This document shows positions 10,801-20,040 of a DNA stretch of 45,168 nt, in pieces. The notes under the pieces are model-generated. The model made no database searches and was not told where the DNA came from. It was given only the letters and a program-made list of their open reading frames with translations. This DNA is from Prorocentrum cordatum. Taxonomy: Eukaryota; Sar; Dinophyceae; Prorocentrales; Prorocentraceae. Where the stretch lies: contig CAUYUJ010015016.1 in the NCBI GenBank assembly GCA_963575745.1, positions 1,053,681 to 1,098,848 of the forward strand. Direction: 5' to 3'. The position numbers and the translations under genes were made by a program. Within the stretch, counting starts at the first letter, position 1; each line of letters begins with the position of its first letter.

Positions 10801-12176
10801 AGTTCTGGAGCTGGATCTGCAGCGCGATCTGGGTCTTCTTGGGCTGGTATTTGAGCCAGAGCGGGGTCAGCGGCAGCAGCTGAGTCAGAAACAGGCGCGG
10901 GCGGCGCGGGACGGTCTCCTCCCAAAGGTGCTGGTGCTGAACCGCTGCCTGAGGCGCCCCCACTTGTCGCATATTCTTCATCTCCTTGCCGTCGGCGAAT
11001 CCACTCAAAAGTAGCATGAGCTTGTGTGGGGTATCTTCGATGTTCCCGAAGTTGTGCTGCATGATAGCCGTTGGCGGAGGTGGTAGTGCTGGCGGAACGT
11101 TTTGTATTCGAGGGCGTTTCTTCGGCGTTTCGCCCGTGAGGTCGATGAACGTATCTCCATCCTCCTCCTTGATCTGATGGTGGTAATCCGCCTCCACCGC
11201 CGTCTCTTCCTCCACGTGGTGGTCCTTCGTCCCCTCCTCCTGGTCCTGGTGGCCGTGGTCCGTCAGGAGGTGGGGGCTGGTCAGCTGGAGGTTGTCCTGG
11301 CGGTGGTGGTGGCTGGTTGCCGTTCATGGCGTTGAGCACCTGTCCCCAGGGCACGAGCTCTGAGGCAGTAGCGCGTCGTAAATGTCCTCGGTTGACCTTG
11401 ACGGTGGTGGAACGGTGGCTGACCCATACGTTCGATGTGCCCTCGAAGCCGATGATGATGCCGGGTCCGTGCCACTGCAAAGCCCACTCGCGCTTGGGCT
11501 TGCCGTTCCCCCTCCAGTAGTATACCTGGCCCCCCGTCTGGTAGACATCAGACGCGTGCTGAGCTCCATCCGCACGCGATCGTGCGAGTGAAGCCCGGGA
11601 TAGGGACTGGTTGAAACGCAGATGCTGGATAGACGTCTGGGCGGCCTTCATGATGGCAATCCTCTCGGAGAAGGGCTTGTCGGAGACCACCCTCTCGTGT
11701 AGCGAGAGCCTCCCAGCGTTGTCCAGCAGGCAGTAGGGTAGTTGGAGGCCACGTCCGAGTACCCACTGTGCCGGCGAATACCCACTGGCATTGACTGAGC
11801 TGTTCATAGCCCAGCAGACAGCGGCGAGCAGCCACTGGATCTTGTGGGCGTTCGCGGGCTGGTCGAACCTGATGCTGAACTGGTCGATCAGCTTCCTGGC
11901 GTGGACCTTCCACATGCCGCCGCGCCTTTCCACGGTGGCGTTCTGTTGCGGCGCAGCCGCGGCAGTAGTCATAAGGCGGCAGCCCATGTCCTCGAGTTCC
12001 TTCGAAAACTCCCTCTCAAACTCGCCTCCTCCATCGAAAAGTACCCGTTGTGGTGCCCCAAACGGTGTAATCCAAACCTGCAGAAGCCTCGCGAATACAA
12101 CCGAAGGGTGTCTCGAAGAAACTGTACCACATAAGGTAAATCCAGAAGCGAGGCCGACCGCATTGAGGAAAATCAA
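7896..12176 (-). CDS. Copia pol: integrase core, reverse transcriptase, RNase H, C-terminal extension
   Basis: This frame has no true start; it continues the upstream gag-pol frame after a frame break near 12190. Residues 1-100 hold the integrase core with Asp48 and Glu83, 35 residues apart as in D,D35E enzymes. A Pro/Ser/Gly-rich linker (about 270-530) follows. Reverse transcriptase begins near 690, with its catalytic VDD at 823-825 (HVDD instead of the usual YVDD). RNase H (about 990-1150) has the copia-type VKRSVKSTLAAEG and SDSNG motifs. Beyond RNase H come about 250 extra residues: a hydrophobic, probably membrane-spanning stretch near 1180-1212, a Ser/Pro-rich region, and a basic end with CRTC near 1370. 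The stop is at 7896. The extension is not a domain I recognise. Confidence 0.93.
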   Translation of the reverse strand: MIFLNAVGLASGFTLCGTVSSRHPSVVFARLLQVWITPFGAPQRVLFDGGGEFEREFSKELEDMGCRLMTTAAAAPQQNATVERRGGMWKVHARKLIDQFSIRFDQPANAHKIQWLLAAVCWAMNSSVNASGYSPAQWVLGRGLQLPYCLLDNAGRLSLHERVVSDKPFSERIAIMKAAQTSIQHLRFNQSLSRASLARSRADGAQHASDVYQTGGQVYYWRGNGKPKREWALQWHGPGIIIGFEGTSNVWVSHRSTTVKVNRGHLRRATASELVPWGQVLNAMNGNQPPPPPGQPPADQPPPPDGPRPPGPGGGDEGPPRGGRDGGGGGLPPSDQGGGWRYVHRPHGRNAEETPSNTKRSASTTTSANGYHAAQLREHRRYPTQAHATFEWIRRRQGDEEYATSGGASGSGSAPAPLGGDRPAPPAPVSDSAAAADPALAQIPAQEDPDRAADPAPELAVQPEVHDEQPEERDGVRLPSPGARRTEADGHSSDADSSGFEGPRNWSKAAEEEVRREALARRPQHPEGQRGNKAQRQAQQEDAPRALQRDRLDQTDDRSKATKRKEFLESLKDDLPKCFKRPKDTLRTDLYLDNYFEVSDDELHSTVRLREVMLTGKAAAKEIKYDKLSAKDKKRMDTAMKVEWSKWTEFGAYKKLPPKELKEILKRHPGTRPVGTRWVLTQKAANLMKARLVVQGCQEDKSQIRADAPTGSRDALYLTLAAAAQLGWGLTSYDAMTAYLQSGNIERLLLLRIPAKNPPPGTLPGEIVMATGAIYGARDAGRQWYLYAQKVFQEHGLIESKLEKGLYYYYDDKGLAAMIHSHVDDFLIAQRGNSSEWKRVISSLQKKLHLKKVEGIIKYCGRTINKTNEEFRITQATAAAQVDFIEFNAQRGRSPEDRLTTSEVSGYRHTLGQLLWLAVQTRVDIACPVSLAARRTNTATVADAKTLNKTVAYVHGSADFAIVIKRNIIDLRTCTIICFSDAAFANVDGVKSQWGMAIGLTHKPRDVVAGRYDLCLPVAWHSGTVKRSVKSTLAAEGYATLEGAESSTWFGQLLTEAYNPKKTLKQIDDLSTKRSGEIYSDSNGLVTHIKSDVGQSTDKRFRIVASMIKETVHPNSQLKLSWIPTWSMVADALTKIMETGALLAFFGAKKHNFGTRQPHAAMLASVLMTCLGRVKAQPTSQERSYWVCYMTFIAMLSGIMIGFTLFAALWFVMRREIFGSGDPNPIQIGTINNTSNGSKADDTGHADSPLPGVYPGWDGRYLGRRNNAPPTIPEDADGDVHVEPPTIAASAQSSSSASGSAAPAAPPSSPDSFVQGASSAPSSPMTVHSSSSASVVSWSGSTPTVSPSEMNACVIAERNIRVGHNPHSVYVTCRTCRKHASWLRRNHMTHEPDFSKMHNSLRWDLQNRWRQLQGLPVNAKVQKKIS

Positions 12177-15100
12177 CTGGTTGCCGGCGTAGTCGGCAAG
12201 AGTGAACCGATGGAGTCGTTGAAATCCCTATCTAGCTTGATTATCCCAGGTAGGTGTGGTAGGGGTCGCTGATGGGCGGCGCAGACTTCGCAGCACAGGT
12301 TGAGAGCCATCTCGACCGCTCTTTGGGATCCACCCGTCACTCGGATAGCCAGGGCCAGCGCGTCGTTGGCAGGGTGCCCCGTGTTGACGTGGAGCTGCAA
12401 TATGGCGGACTTGAGCGTCCGCCCCCCCGCTGCCGTTAAGGCTGGCTCGGCAGGGGCTGCCGGGGCAGGCACTGTCCTCCTCGCGGCTCTCCGTCTCGCT
12501 GGTTCCGCGGGGTTTGCCTCGCGGTGCTCGGTCTTGTTCGTCTTGCGAAGCTGCTTGACCAGCGCGGCGACGAGCTTGTCGGTGTAGTTCTCGCTGTCCT
12601 TGGCAAGCTTGCCGCGGGCCTCGACGTGCTTGTGTAGGCCGTCGCAAAGCTTGTGCAGCGAGTTGTCGATCCCGTAGTGGTCGGTGATGATCCCCCACGG
12701 CTTCTTGATCGCGCCCCCCTTCTTTGTCTGCAGGCCGTAGGCGCAGCCATCGAAATCGATGATGCGCGGGAGCTGGTCCTTCAGCTTCTTCGCGGTGTAG
12801 TTCTTCTTCTGGTCCCAGCCGTCGCAGTAGCGCGGCCACTCGAAGGAGACCGCGAGCTGGCTGCCGAACTCCTTCCGCAGGCGGCTCATTGACTTCAGGA
12901 AAAGGTCGATCATCCTCGCGGAATGCTTCCGATCCTTCTCCAGCTTCTCGGCCATGCCGGGGTCGATCTTCAGGATGATGCGCTGCAACGCGGTCCAGGG
13001 CGTGCATGGAAATGCGGCGTGGACCCGTACGCTCTGGCCCTTCCGCAGGTTCTTCCGGATCTTGCCCTCGAGCTTCTCGACGATGGGCTTCCGAGAAAGG
13101 TCGTATCCAGGAAGACCGCAACGTACAGCAGCTCCTCCACTCTCGGTCCACTTCGCACTGAGCTTGCTGTCGGGGTTGCAGCACCACTCGTAGAGGATAG
13201 TGGTGTTGCTCGAGATTTCGCTCGAGCTCGTAGTTGACTTGGCCAGGTCTGCCTTGAGCGCCTGGCTGACCGTGTGCGGCTTGACGCCGCTCTTGTTGGT
13301 GACGATGGCCGACCGCTTGCCGGCGGTCAGCTGCAGCTTCGTCCCCTTCTTGAGCTGACGTACCTTCATCTGCTCTTCCTCCACGATGTTGACCTCCTTC
13401 GGCTCGATGTCGTTCTTGATGTCCAGCGTGACCGAGTTACCGAAAACACACTCGGAGCAAAACCCGAGGTGGCAACAGTCTGCGTAGGACTTGGTGCCGC
13501 AGGCCACGCAGTCGTCGAGGGATTCGGCGATGCAGGTAGTAGGCGAAATCGCTGTTGGAGCAAACGTCGGCGGCGCGACCGCCGTCGAACAGCAGACCAA
13601 CGCAGAGCTCACGGCGGCCAAGAGCCTTGAGCTGCCACCGCGTCGCTGTTGAAGTCGCCTCGGTACGTTGAGCTCCTTCTTGGGGATGAGCCTCGTGAAG
13701 TTCTCGAGCAGGTTGCTCGCCTTCGTAGTGAGGTTGACCGTGGGCTTCGGGGCTGGCTTCTTGGCGATGGCCTTTGTACCGGCAGCCTTCGGTCCGAACT
13801 CGTGGCCCGCGCCCTTGATGGCGAGCCAGTCCTCCGGGTGGAGGTCGATCGCGGGATGTCCCGCGCTGCTCGTGATGAGCTTCTGGGAATGGTTCCCGAT
13901 GCGGATCTGCTCCCTCCAGAGCGAGATGTCGATCTTGCTCGGCTGGATGAAATCCCGGCCGATAAGCAGGCCGAGCATGGGGCTATCCACGACGCTGAAC
14001 ACTATGCGGCCAGCGCGTCCGCACAGCACGAGTGGGGCTGTGACGCGCAGCTTGCTCGGGAGCGTGCCGCCGTTCCCGAACCTGTAGACTTCGTTCTCGG
14101 GCTCCTCCAGGATCTGGTCGGCCAGACCCATCTTGGCGAGCTTATCCTTGTACTGCTTGTACCAGCTGAGCCCGCCGACGCAGAACAGGCAGGCAGTGTC
14201 GATCACGCCGACACCGTCGTCGTTGGGCTTCTCGCCGGCGTCGGTGGCGTTTACGGTGGGCAAGTCGGGCACCACGCGCTCGGAGACCAGGGTCTCGGGC
14301 GGCGGAGTGACCGGACCTTCTGGATGAAGAATCACCTCCTCATCGCCGAACTCCACGTGGTTCTGATCGTGGACCTGCTCGGTGATGTTGGCCTGGCGGT
14401 GCGAGCGACCTCCGCCGCCTCGTCCTCCGCCCTTCTGCTTGGCATTCGGGGCGAACTTCCGAGCGCCTGGTGTCGGGCACTCCTTGTCACCGGTCCAGTG
14501 CCCCGCCTCGCCGCAGTCCCAGCACTTGGAGTTCTTCTTGCGCTGGTCCACGCGGCCCTGTAGCTTGCCCGCGGGTCGGCGCTTGGGCGAAGCCTTCCCG
14601 CGGCCCTTGATGGCCTCCCGGGCCGACCGCATGGTCGCCATGGCTTCGGGAATCGCGGCGAGCTCCGCCGCGGCGGCCTCCACCTTGGCAGAGTCGCCCC
14701 TGTCGAACACCTCCCCGAGGTCGTAGTTGGACTGCTCCAGCTCGGCGCTGAAAGCCTCGAGCTCCTGGCGCACGATGTCCTGGACGTCTGCCTCCGTGTC
14801 GTTGTCGTCGCCGTCCTCCGAGTCCTCGTGCTCGTCCTCTGGCTCGTCGGCGACGTTGGCTGAACGCGCTCGGCTTGGCGATGAGCGCTGCCAACTACTG
14901 TTTGATCGCTGCGGCCACGGTCGTGACGGCAAGCTGGCACGCCGTTCCGACGTATGGATATCAGGAAACATGCGCACCAGCAGGCCCCTGATGCGCTGAA
15001 ATGAGTAATGCTCGTCCGGCAAGTTGCCTACGACGCGCTCACGGCGCTCGGCCGTGAGCCCAGCCTTGCGCAGCAGGAACCAGCCGGCCACGTCGTCAAG

Positions 15101-16153
15101 CGTAGTGAGGTCAACCTCGTTCTCGCGTAGTTGTTGTAGTCCCGCTTCGAATCGCACGAGCCAGTCTGTCATGCGTTCTCCACGGTGGCGATGATGCTGA
15201 GTCGACTCGAAGAACTTCTCTAGCGTCTCTCCCTTCTGTACCGGCTTCTGCTGGCCTAGGTTTGTCTCGAGATGCTTCAGCACATTCTCGATGCCCTTCT
15301 GGTTCCGATCGCGCTTCTTCTCGTTCGCCTCCTCAATGTCGGCGCCCGGCGGCGGGTGGAGCTCCTGCTCCGTCATGTTGAGTGCAGCCGATCTGGCGGT
15401 ACCCGTCAACCTCAAGACTAACTTCGATGCCAAGCTTTGTGTCACTTCCAGGTTCTCGCTGAGCTTCCACAATTTAACTTCTTGCTTGTAATCTCGCCAC
15501 TTCGCTGGATCTCCATTCCAGCTTGGTATCACTGACTGGTTATGATTGAACTCCGTCATTTTGTCTACGAATGAACTGTAAGGAATACCAGAATACGAAA
15601 TGAAATTGAAATCACACTCGATGCCGTAGTCGATGTCGGCGCCTGCCGTGTCGATGAGCTGGTAGGGGATGTAGGCGTTGGGCTTGTCGCTGTCGCTGAC
15701 GGCGCTGATGCTGAAGATGTCGGCGCTTGCCGATGTAGGGGATAGGCTGTAGGGGATCTCGGCGCTTGCCGATGTTGGAGGTAGGCTCCCGGTGAAGTCG
15801 CTGACGTCACTGGTGCTGTCGCAGACGGTGTTGAACTTGTAGAGGCAAGTGCTGGCGTCGCTGACGCTGTCGCTGAACTCGCAGGGGTAGGCGCTGGCGT
15901 CGCAGACGCTGGCGTGGGAGAAAGTGTTCGGGATGTCGGCGCTTGCCGAGGCAGAGAGCTGGCAGGGGATGTAGGTATTGGGCTCTGCGCTGTCGCTGAC
16001 GGCGCTGATCACGAATGTGAAGATGAACACTGCGCGGCGGCAGAGCTGGACGGCGCTGGCCGTCGATTCCGTGGGCAGACGAGTCGCAGACGTCGTCGTG
16101 GAATATGTAAGGCCCGAAAGGCCGGGGCAGCGAGCCTCGCTCCAAGCTACCAC
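12173..16153 (-). CDS. Copia gag-protease-methyltransferase-like-integrase N-terminus
   Basis: The frame is open from the LTR edge, but the first ATG is at 15559 (MTEFNHNQSV), which I prefer as start; it opens a gag of the copia type (W-x-GD-x3-W-x2-Y). Counting from 16153, a zinc knuckle CX2CX4HX6C lies near residue 543 and an aspartic protease motif DTA near 650. A segment at about 985-1190 has a Rossmann-like opening (LYEWCCNPDSKL) and a PCTPW motif near 1049, recalling cytosine methyltransferases. The integrase zinc-binding HHCC follows near 1250-1290. The frame then stops at 12173, one base out of register with pol. The leader (15560-16153) holds an exact-length 54-bp direct repeat at 15656-15709 and 15956-16009. 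Confidence 0.9.
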   Translation of the reverse strand: MVAWSEARCPGLSGLTYSTTTSATRLPTESTASAVQLCRRAVFIFTFVISAVSDSAEPNTYIPCQLSASASADIPNTFSHASVCDASAYPCEFSDSVSDASTCLYKFNTVCDSTSDVSDFTGSLPPTSASAEIPYSLSPTSASADIFSISAVSDSDKPNAYIPYQLIDTAGADIDYGIECDFNFISYSGIPYSSFVDKMTEFNHNQSVIPSWNGDPAKWRDYKQEVKLWKLSENLEVTQSLASKLVLRLTGTARSAALNMTEQELHPPPGADIEEANEKKRDRNQKGIENVLKHLETNLGQQKPVQKGETLEKFFESTQHHRHRGERMTDWLVRFEAGLQQLRENEVDLTTLDDVAGWFLLRKAGLTAERRERVVGNLPDEHYSFQRIRGLLVRMFPDIHTSERRASLPSRPWPQRSNSSWQRSSPSRARSANVADEPEDEHEDSEDGDDNDTEADVQDIVRQELEAFSAELEQSNYDLGEVFDRGDSAKVEAAAAELAAIPEAMATMRSAREAIKGRGKASPKRRPAGKLQGRVDQRKKNSKCWDCGEAGHWTGDKECPTPGARKFAPNAKQKGGGRGGGGRSHRQANITEQVHDQNHVEFGDEEVILHPEGPVTPPPETLVSERVVPDLPTVNATDAGEKPNDDGVGVIDTACLFCVGGLSWYKQYKDKLAKMGLADQILEEPENEVYRFGNGGTLPSKLRVTAPLVLCGRAGRIVFSVVDSPMLGLLIGRDFIQPSKIDISLWREQIRIGNHSQKLITSSAGHPAIDLHPEDWLAIKGAGHEFGPKAAGTKAIAKKPAPKPTVNLTTKASNLLENFTRLIPKKELNVPRRLQQRRGGSSRLLAAVSSALVCCSTAVAPPTFAPTAISPTTCIAESLDDCVACGTKSYADCCHLGFCSECVFGNSVTLDIKNDIEPKEVNIVEEEQMKVRQLKKGTKLQLTAGKRSAIVTNKSGVKPHTVSQALKADLAKSTTSSSEISSNTTILYEWCCNPDSKLSAKWTESGGAAVRCGLPGYDLSRKPIVEKLEGKIRKNLRKGQSVRVHAAFPCTPWTALQRIILKIDPGMAEKLEKDRKHSARMIDLFLKSMSRLRKEFGSQLAVSFEWPRYCDGWDQKKNYTAKKLKDQLPRIIDFDGCAYGLQTKKGGAIKKPWGIITDHYGIDNSLHKLCDGLHKHVEARGKLAKDSENYTDKLVAALVKQLRKTNKTEHREANPAEPARRRAARRTVPAPAAPAEPALTAAGGRTLKSAILQLHVNTGHPANDALALAIRVTGGSQRAVEMALNLCCEVCAAHQRPLPHLPGIIKLDRDFNDSIGSLLPTTPATS
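16146..16152 (-). promoter_or_regulatory. Primer binding site
   Basis: One base inside the 5' LTR the minus strand reads TGGTAGC followed by TTGGAGC. The first seven bases equal the start of the initiator-Met tRNA primer site used by yeast Ty1 (TGGTAGCGCC). The match is short, so the tRNA identity is an inference. Confidence 0.7.
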
Positions 16154-16345
16154 TGTGATATGGAAGACCCGCAGGGTCGGATATCGCTGATATCGTTTAT
16201 CGAATGATCGCGCGGCGAATCAATCTGCGTAGCTCTAAGGCCAAGGGCCCTAGTATAAGTTCCGAACCAAAACAGGCAGCGGGAAGAAGGGTGAGAGCAG
16301 CAAAAGCAGGGGCAGGAAAAGCTCGGGGAGTGAGCGGAAATCACA
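16154..16345 (-). repeat. 5' LTR (right end)
   Basis: 192 bp, same ends as the left LTR. Three differences from it (in the atcgtttatcg, caggaaaagctc and ggggagtgagc contexts). As the element is read leftward, this LTR should hold its promoter. Confidence 0.96.
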
Positions 16346-16350
16346 CCTTC
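16346..16350. repeat. Target site duplication, right copy
   Basis: CCTTC immediately after the right LTR, identical to 7188-7192. Confidence 0.95.
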
Positions 16351-17893
16351 GACAGTGGCGACAGTTCCGCAGATCGCTATGCTGCCCCCTCAAGCAGCCA
16401 TCGAAAGTTGCGACGGTTTCGCAGATCGCAGCCCCCCAGGGACGGCGAGGCCCCGCTCAGATCCGCGCGGTGCCTCACTCCGCTGGACCCACCAGTAGCC
16501 CTCGAAAGTGGCGACAGTTTCACAGATCGCAGACCCGCAGGGACGGCGAGGTCCCGCTCGGACCTGCGCGGTGCCCTACTCCGCAGGACCCGCCAGCAGC
16601 GCTCGAAAGTGGCGACAGCTTCGCAGATCGCAGCCCCCCAGGGACGACGAGGTCCCGCTCAGACCTGCGCGGCGCCTCACTCCGCTGGACCCACCTGCAG
16701 CCCTCGAAAGTAGCGACAATCTCGCAGATCGCAACCCCCCAGGCACGGCGAGATCCTGCTCAGATCTGCGCAGTGCCTCACTCCGCAGGACCCACGAGCA
16801 GCCCTCGAAAAGGGCGACAGTTTCGCAGATCGCAGCCCCCCAAGGACGGCGAGGTCCCGCTCCGATCTGCGCGGTGCCTCATTCCGCAGGACCCACCAGT
16901 GGCCCTCGAACGTGGCGACAGTTTCGCAAATCGCGCGGCGAGGTCCTGCTCAGATCTGCGCGGTGCCTCACCCCGCAGGACCCACCAGCAGCCACCGAAA
17001 TTGGCGACAGTTTCGCAGATCGTTGCCCCCCAGGGACGGCGAGGTCCCGCTCAGGTCCGCGCGGTGCCTCACTCCGCAGGACCCACCAGCAGCCCTCGAA
17101 AGTGGCGTCAGGCTCGCAGATCGCAGCCCCCCAGGGACGGCGAGGTCCCGCTCAGATCTGCGCGGTGCCTCACTCCGCAGGACCCACCGGCAGCCCTCGA
17201 AAGTGGCGACAACATTCGCAGATCGCAGCCCCCCAGAGACGGCGAGGTCCCACCCAGATCCGCGCGGCGCCTCACTCCGCAGGACCCACCCTCGAAAGTG
17301 GCGACAGTTTCGCAGATCGCAGCCCCCCAGGGACGGCGAGGTCCCGCTCAGATCCGCGCGGTGCCTCTCCGAAAGACCCACCAGCAGCCTTCGAAAGTGG
17401 CGACAGTTCCGCAGATCGCAGCCCCCCAGGGACGGCAAGGTCCCGTTCAGATCCGCGCGGTGCCTCACTCCGCAGGACCCGCCAGCAGCCCTCGAAAGTG
17501 GCGACAGTTTCGCAGATCGCAGCCCCCAGGGACGGCGAGGTCCCGCTCAGATCTGCGCGGTGCCTCACTCCGCAGGACCCACCAGCAGCCGCAGATCGCA
17601 GCTCCCCAAGAACGGCGATGTCCCGCTCAGATCCGCGCGGTGCCTCACTCCGCAAAACCCACCAGGAGCCCCCGAAAGTGGCGACAACATTCGCAGATCG
17701 CAGCCCCCCAGGGACGGCGAGGCCCCACTCAGATCCGCGCGGCGCCTCACTCCGCAGGACCCACCAGCAGCCCTCGAAAGTGGCGACAGTTTCGCAGATC
17801 GCAGCCCCCCAGGGACGGCGAGGTCCCGCTCAGATCTGCGCGGTGCCTCACTCCGCAGGACCCACCAGCAGCCCGCGAAAGTGGCGATAGTTT
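16351..17893. repeat. GC-rich satellite, block 3, right of the insertion
   Basis: About 15 monomers of the main satellite in the same orientation as the left part, resuming in the middle of the interrupted monomer. A few monomers are shortened (for example near 16930, 17290 and 17590). No gene. Confidence 0.94.
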
Positions 17894-18304
17894 CGGCCGT
17901 GCCTGGGGAGCTGCAATCTGCGAAACCGTCGCCACTTTCGAGGGCTGCTGGTGGGTCTTGCGGTCTGAGGCACCGCGCAGATCTGAGCGGGACCTCGCCG
18001 TCCCTGGGGGGCTGCGATCTGCGAAACTGTCGCCACTTTCGAAGGCTGTTGGTGGGCCCTGCGGGGCGAGGCACCGCGCGGACCCGAGCGGGACCTCGCC
18101 GTCCCTGGGGGGCTGCGATCGGCGAAGCTGCCGCCGCTTTCGAGGGCTGCTGGGGGGTCCTGCAGAGCGGGGCACCGCGGGCTGCGATCTGCGGAACTGT
18201 CGCCACTTTCGAGGGCTGCTGGTGGGTCCTGCGGAGTGATGCACCGCGCGGATCCGAGCGGTGTCTCGCCGTGCCTGGGGGGCTGCGATCTGCGAATGTT
18301 CTCG
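17894..18304. repeat. GC-rich satellite in inverted orientation
   Basis: At about 17893-17905 the satellite changes strand: from here on it reads tgcgaaactgtcgccacttt, cgagggctgctggtgggtcc and so on. About four monomers follow. With the preceding block this makes a long head-to-head palindrome able to form a hairpin or cruciform. Confidence 0.92.
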
Positions 18305-18660
18305 TAACGGGCGAAGAGCCCGAACGACTCACACCACAAGGAGGGGCCCGAACGACTCACACCAGGACGAGGCGCCCGAACGACTCACACCACGAGGAGC
18401 CCGAACGACTCACACCACGACGCGGGCCCCGAACGACTCACACCACGAGGAGCCCGAACGAGTCACACCAGGAGGAGGGGCCCGAACGACTCACACCAGG
18501 ATGAGGGGCCCGAACAACTCACACCACGAGAAGCCCGAACGACTCACACCAGGACGAAGAGCCCGAACGACTCACACCACGAAGAGCCCGAACGACTCAC
18601 ACCAGGAAGAAGGGCCCGAACGACTCACACCAGGACGAGAAACCCCAAACGATTCAAATC
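18305..18660. repeat. 25-28 bp minisatellite
   Basis: About 13 copies of a unit of the type cccgaacgactcacacca followed by a variable purine-rich part (cgaggag, ggaggaggg, ggacgag). It starts where the inverted satellite ends. Open frames here only reflect the repeat. Confidence 0.92.
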
Positions 18661-18866
18661 ACGAGGAGCGCTTTCTCTCCCTCCTCCTCCGCCTCGTTCT
18701 TCTCCCGCTCCCCCCACAAGGAGGATGTACAAGGAGGCGGGAGGAAGGAGGAACAGGTGAGATATGCGGGGCCAAGCGGACACACGCCTGAAAAACACGA
18801 CTGTCGGCATGCTTCGCAAGAGTTGCTGCTGTGAGATGGGCTGGTGGGGATACGCGAAGCGTAAAG
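18661..18866. other. Unique spacer with no gene seen
   Basis: A pyrimidine-rich tract (ctccctcctcctccgcctcg) and its purine-rich counterpart (caaggaggcgggaggaagga) face each other around an 18715-18750 centre, giving weak hairpin potential. Nothing coding is supported. Confidence 0.5.
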
Positions 18867-18904
18867 AATTCCTAGGTAGGGTCGCACTGGGATGCCCAAT
18901 TCTT

Positions 18905-19195
18905 TCTCATTGCGATTAGTATTATTATTGTTATTAGTATTAGTATTACTATTAGCATTAGCATTATTATTATTATTTGTATTTTTATTATTAGTATTAT
19001 TATTAGTAGTAGTGGTAGTAGTATTATTATTATTACTATTATTAGTAGTATTATTATTAATATCATTATTAGTATTAGTATTATCATTTTCAGTATTAGT
19101 ATTATTATTATTATTCTTCTTTGTATTATTAGTATTACTATTATTATTTTTATTATTGTTATTATTATTAATCGTATTGCTATTATTATTATTGT

Positions 19196-19262
<67 letters not shown>
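18905..19262. repeat. TTA/GTA trinucleotide microsatellite tract
   Basis: Mixed ATTATT, TAGTAT and finally pure GTA repeats (19197-19262). The poly-Leu/Val/Asn open frames over it are artefacts. Confidence 0.95.
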
Positions 19263-19263
<1 letters not shown>

Positions 19264-19364
19264 CCAACCATCCTTGGTTGGGTATTTGTTTTGAGTGCAG
19301 GGGTGTGGTCGCGTCCTTCTCCTCCCGCCTCCCGCCTTCTCCTGCCCTCTATTCGCCGACGATG

Positions 19365-19570
19365 GGGGCTGCGATCTGCGAAACTGTCGCCACTTTCGAA
19401 CGCTGCTGGTGGGTCCTGCGGAGTGAGGCACCGCGCAGATCCGAGTGGGACCGCGCCGTGCCTGGGGGGCTGCGATCTGCGAATGTTGTCGCCACTTTCG
19501 AGGGCTGCTGATGGGTCCAGCGGAGCGAGGCACCAAACAGATCTGAGCGGGACATCGCAATCCTTGGGGG
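19365..19570. repeat. GC-rich satellite, inverted, two monomers
   Basis: Reverse-orientation satellite in the left arm of the inverted duplication, ending in the linker at 19560-19690 (also inverted). Confidence 0.9.
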
Positions 19571-19769
19571 TCTGCGAGCCTCAAAAATGCCGCTCGCAGA
19601 AACATATGCGCCCATGTCGCGTAATCACCTCCGTATAACGTCTCCCAAGCTACTCATGCCGCGCATTGCGCAGGGGTTGGGTACGTCGCCAAGGTAACTA
19701 TCATTAATAGTATTATCAGTTCTTCTCCTCCCGCCTCCCGCCTCCTCCCACCTCCCCCCACCGCGCAGA

Positions 19770-20040
19770 TCTTGCCTCACTCCGCAGGACCCACCAGCAG
19801 CCCTCGAAAGTGGCGACAGTTTCGCAGATCGCAGCCCCCCAGCGACGACGGCGAAGAGAGGGCAGGAGGTGAGAGGAGGCGGGAGGCGGGAGGAGAAGAA
19901 GGAGGGACGCGACCACACCCCTCTATTCAAAACGAATACCCAACCAAGGAGGGTTGGGACAAAATGATAATAATATTAATGAAAATTACCCTGGCGGCGT
20001 ACCCAACCCCTGCGCAATGCGGGGCATGAGTAGCTTGTGA
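19770..20040. repeat. Partial satellite monomer plus linker
   Basis: One partial plus-orientation monomer (19775-19840), the purine-rich tail, the stem-loop at 19939-19958 and the linker signature up to 20036, where it is cut and the next satellite begins directly. Confidence 0.85.

Larger units (their letters stand above)
7193..16345 (-). mobile_element. Complete Ty1/copia-type LTR retrotransposon, 9153 bp
   Basis: The element has two 192-bp LTRs starting TGTGAT and ending ATCACA, a 5-bp target duplication, a tRNA-type primer site inside the right LTR and a purine tract inside the left LTR. Internally it encodes gag, protease, a methyltransferase-like segment, integrase, reverse transcriptase and RNase H in that order. 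Integrase before reverse transcriptase marks the copia group. The LTRs differ at 3 of 192 sites, so insertion was fairly recent. A frame break in integrase means this copy probably cannot make full-length pol unless frameshifting occurs. Confidence 0.97.
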
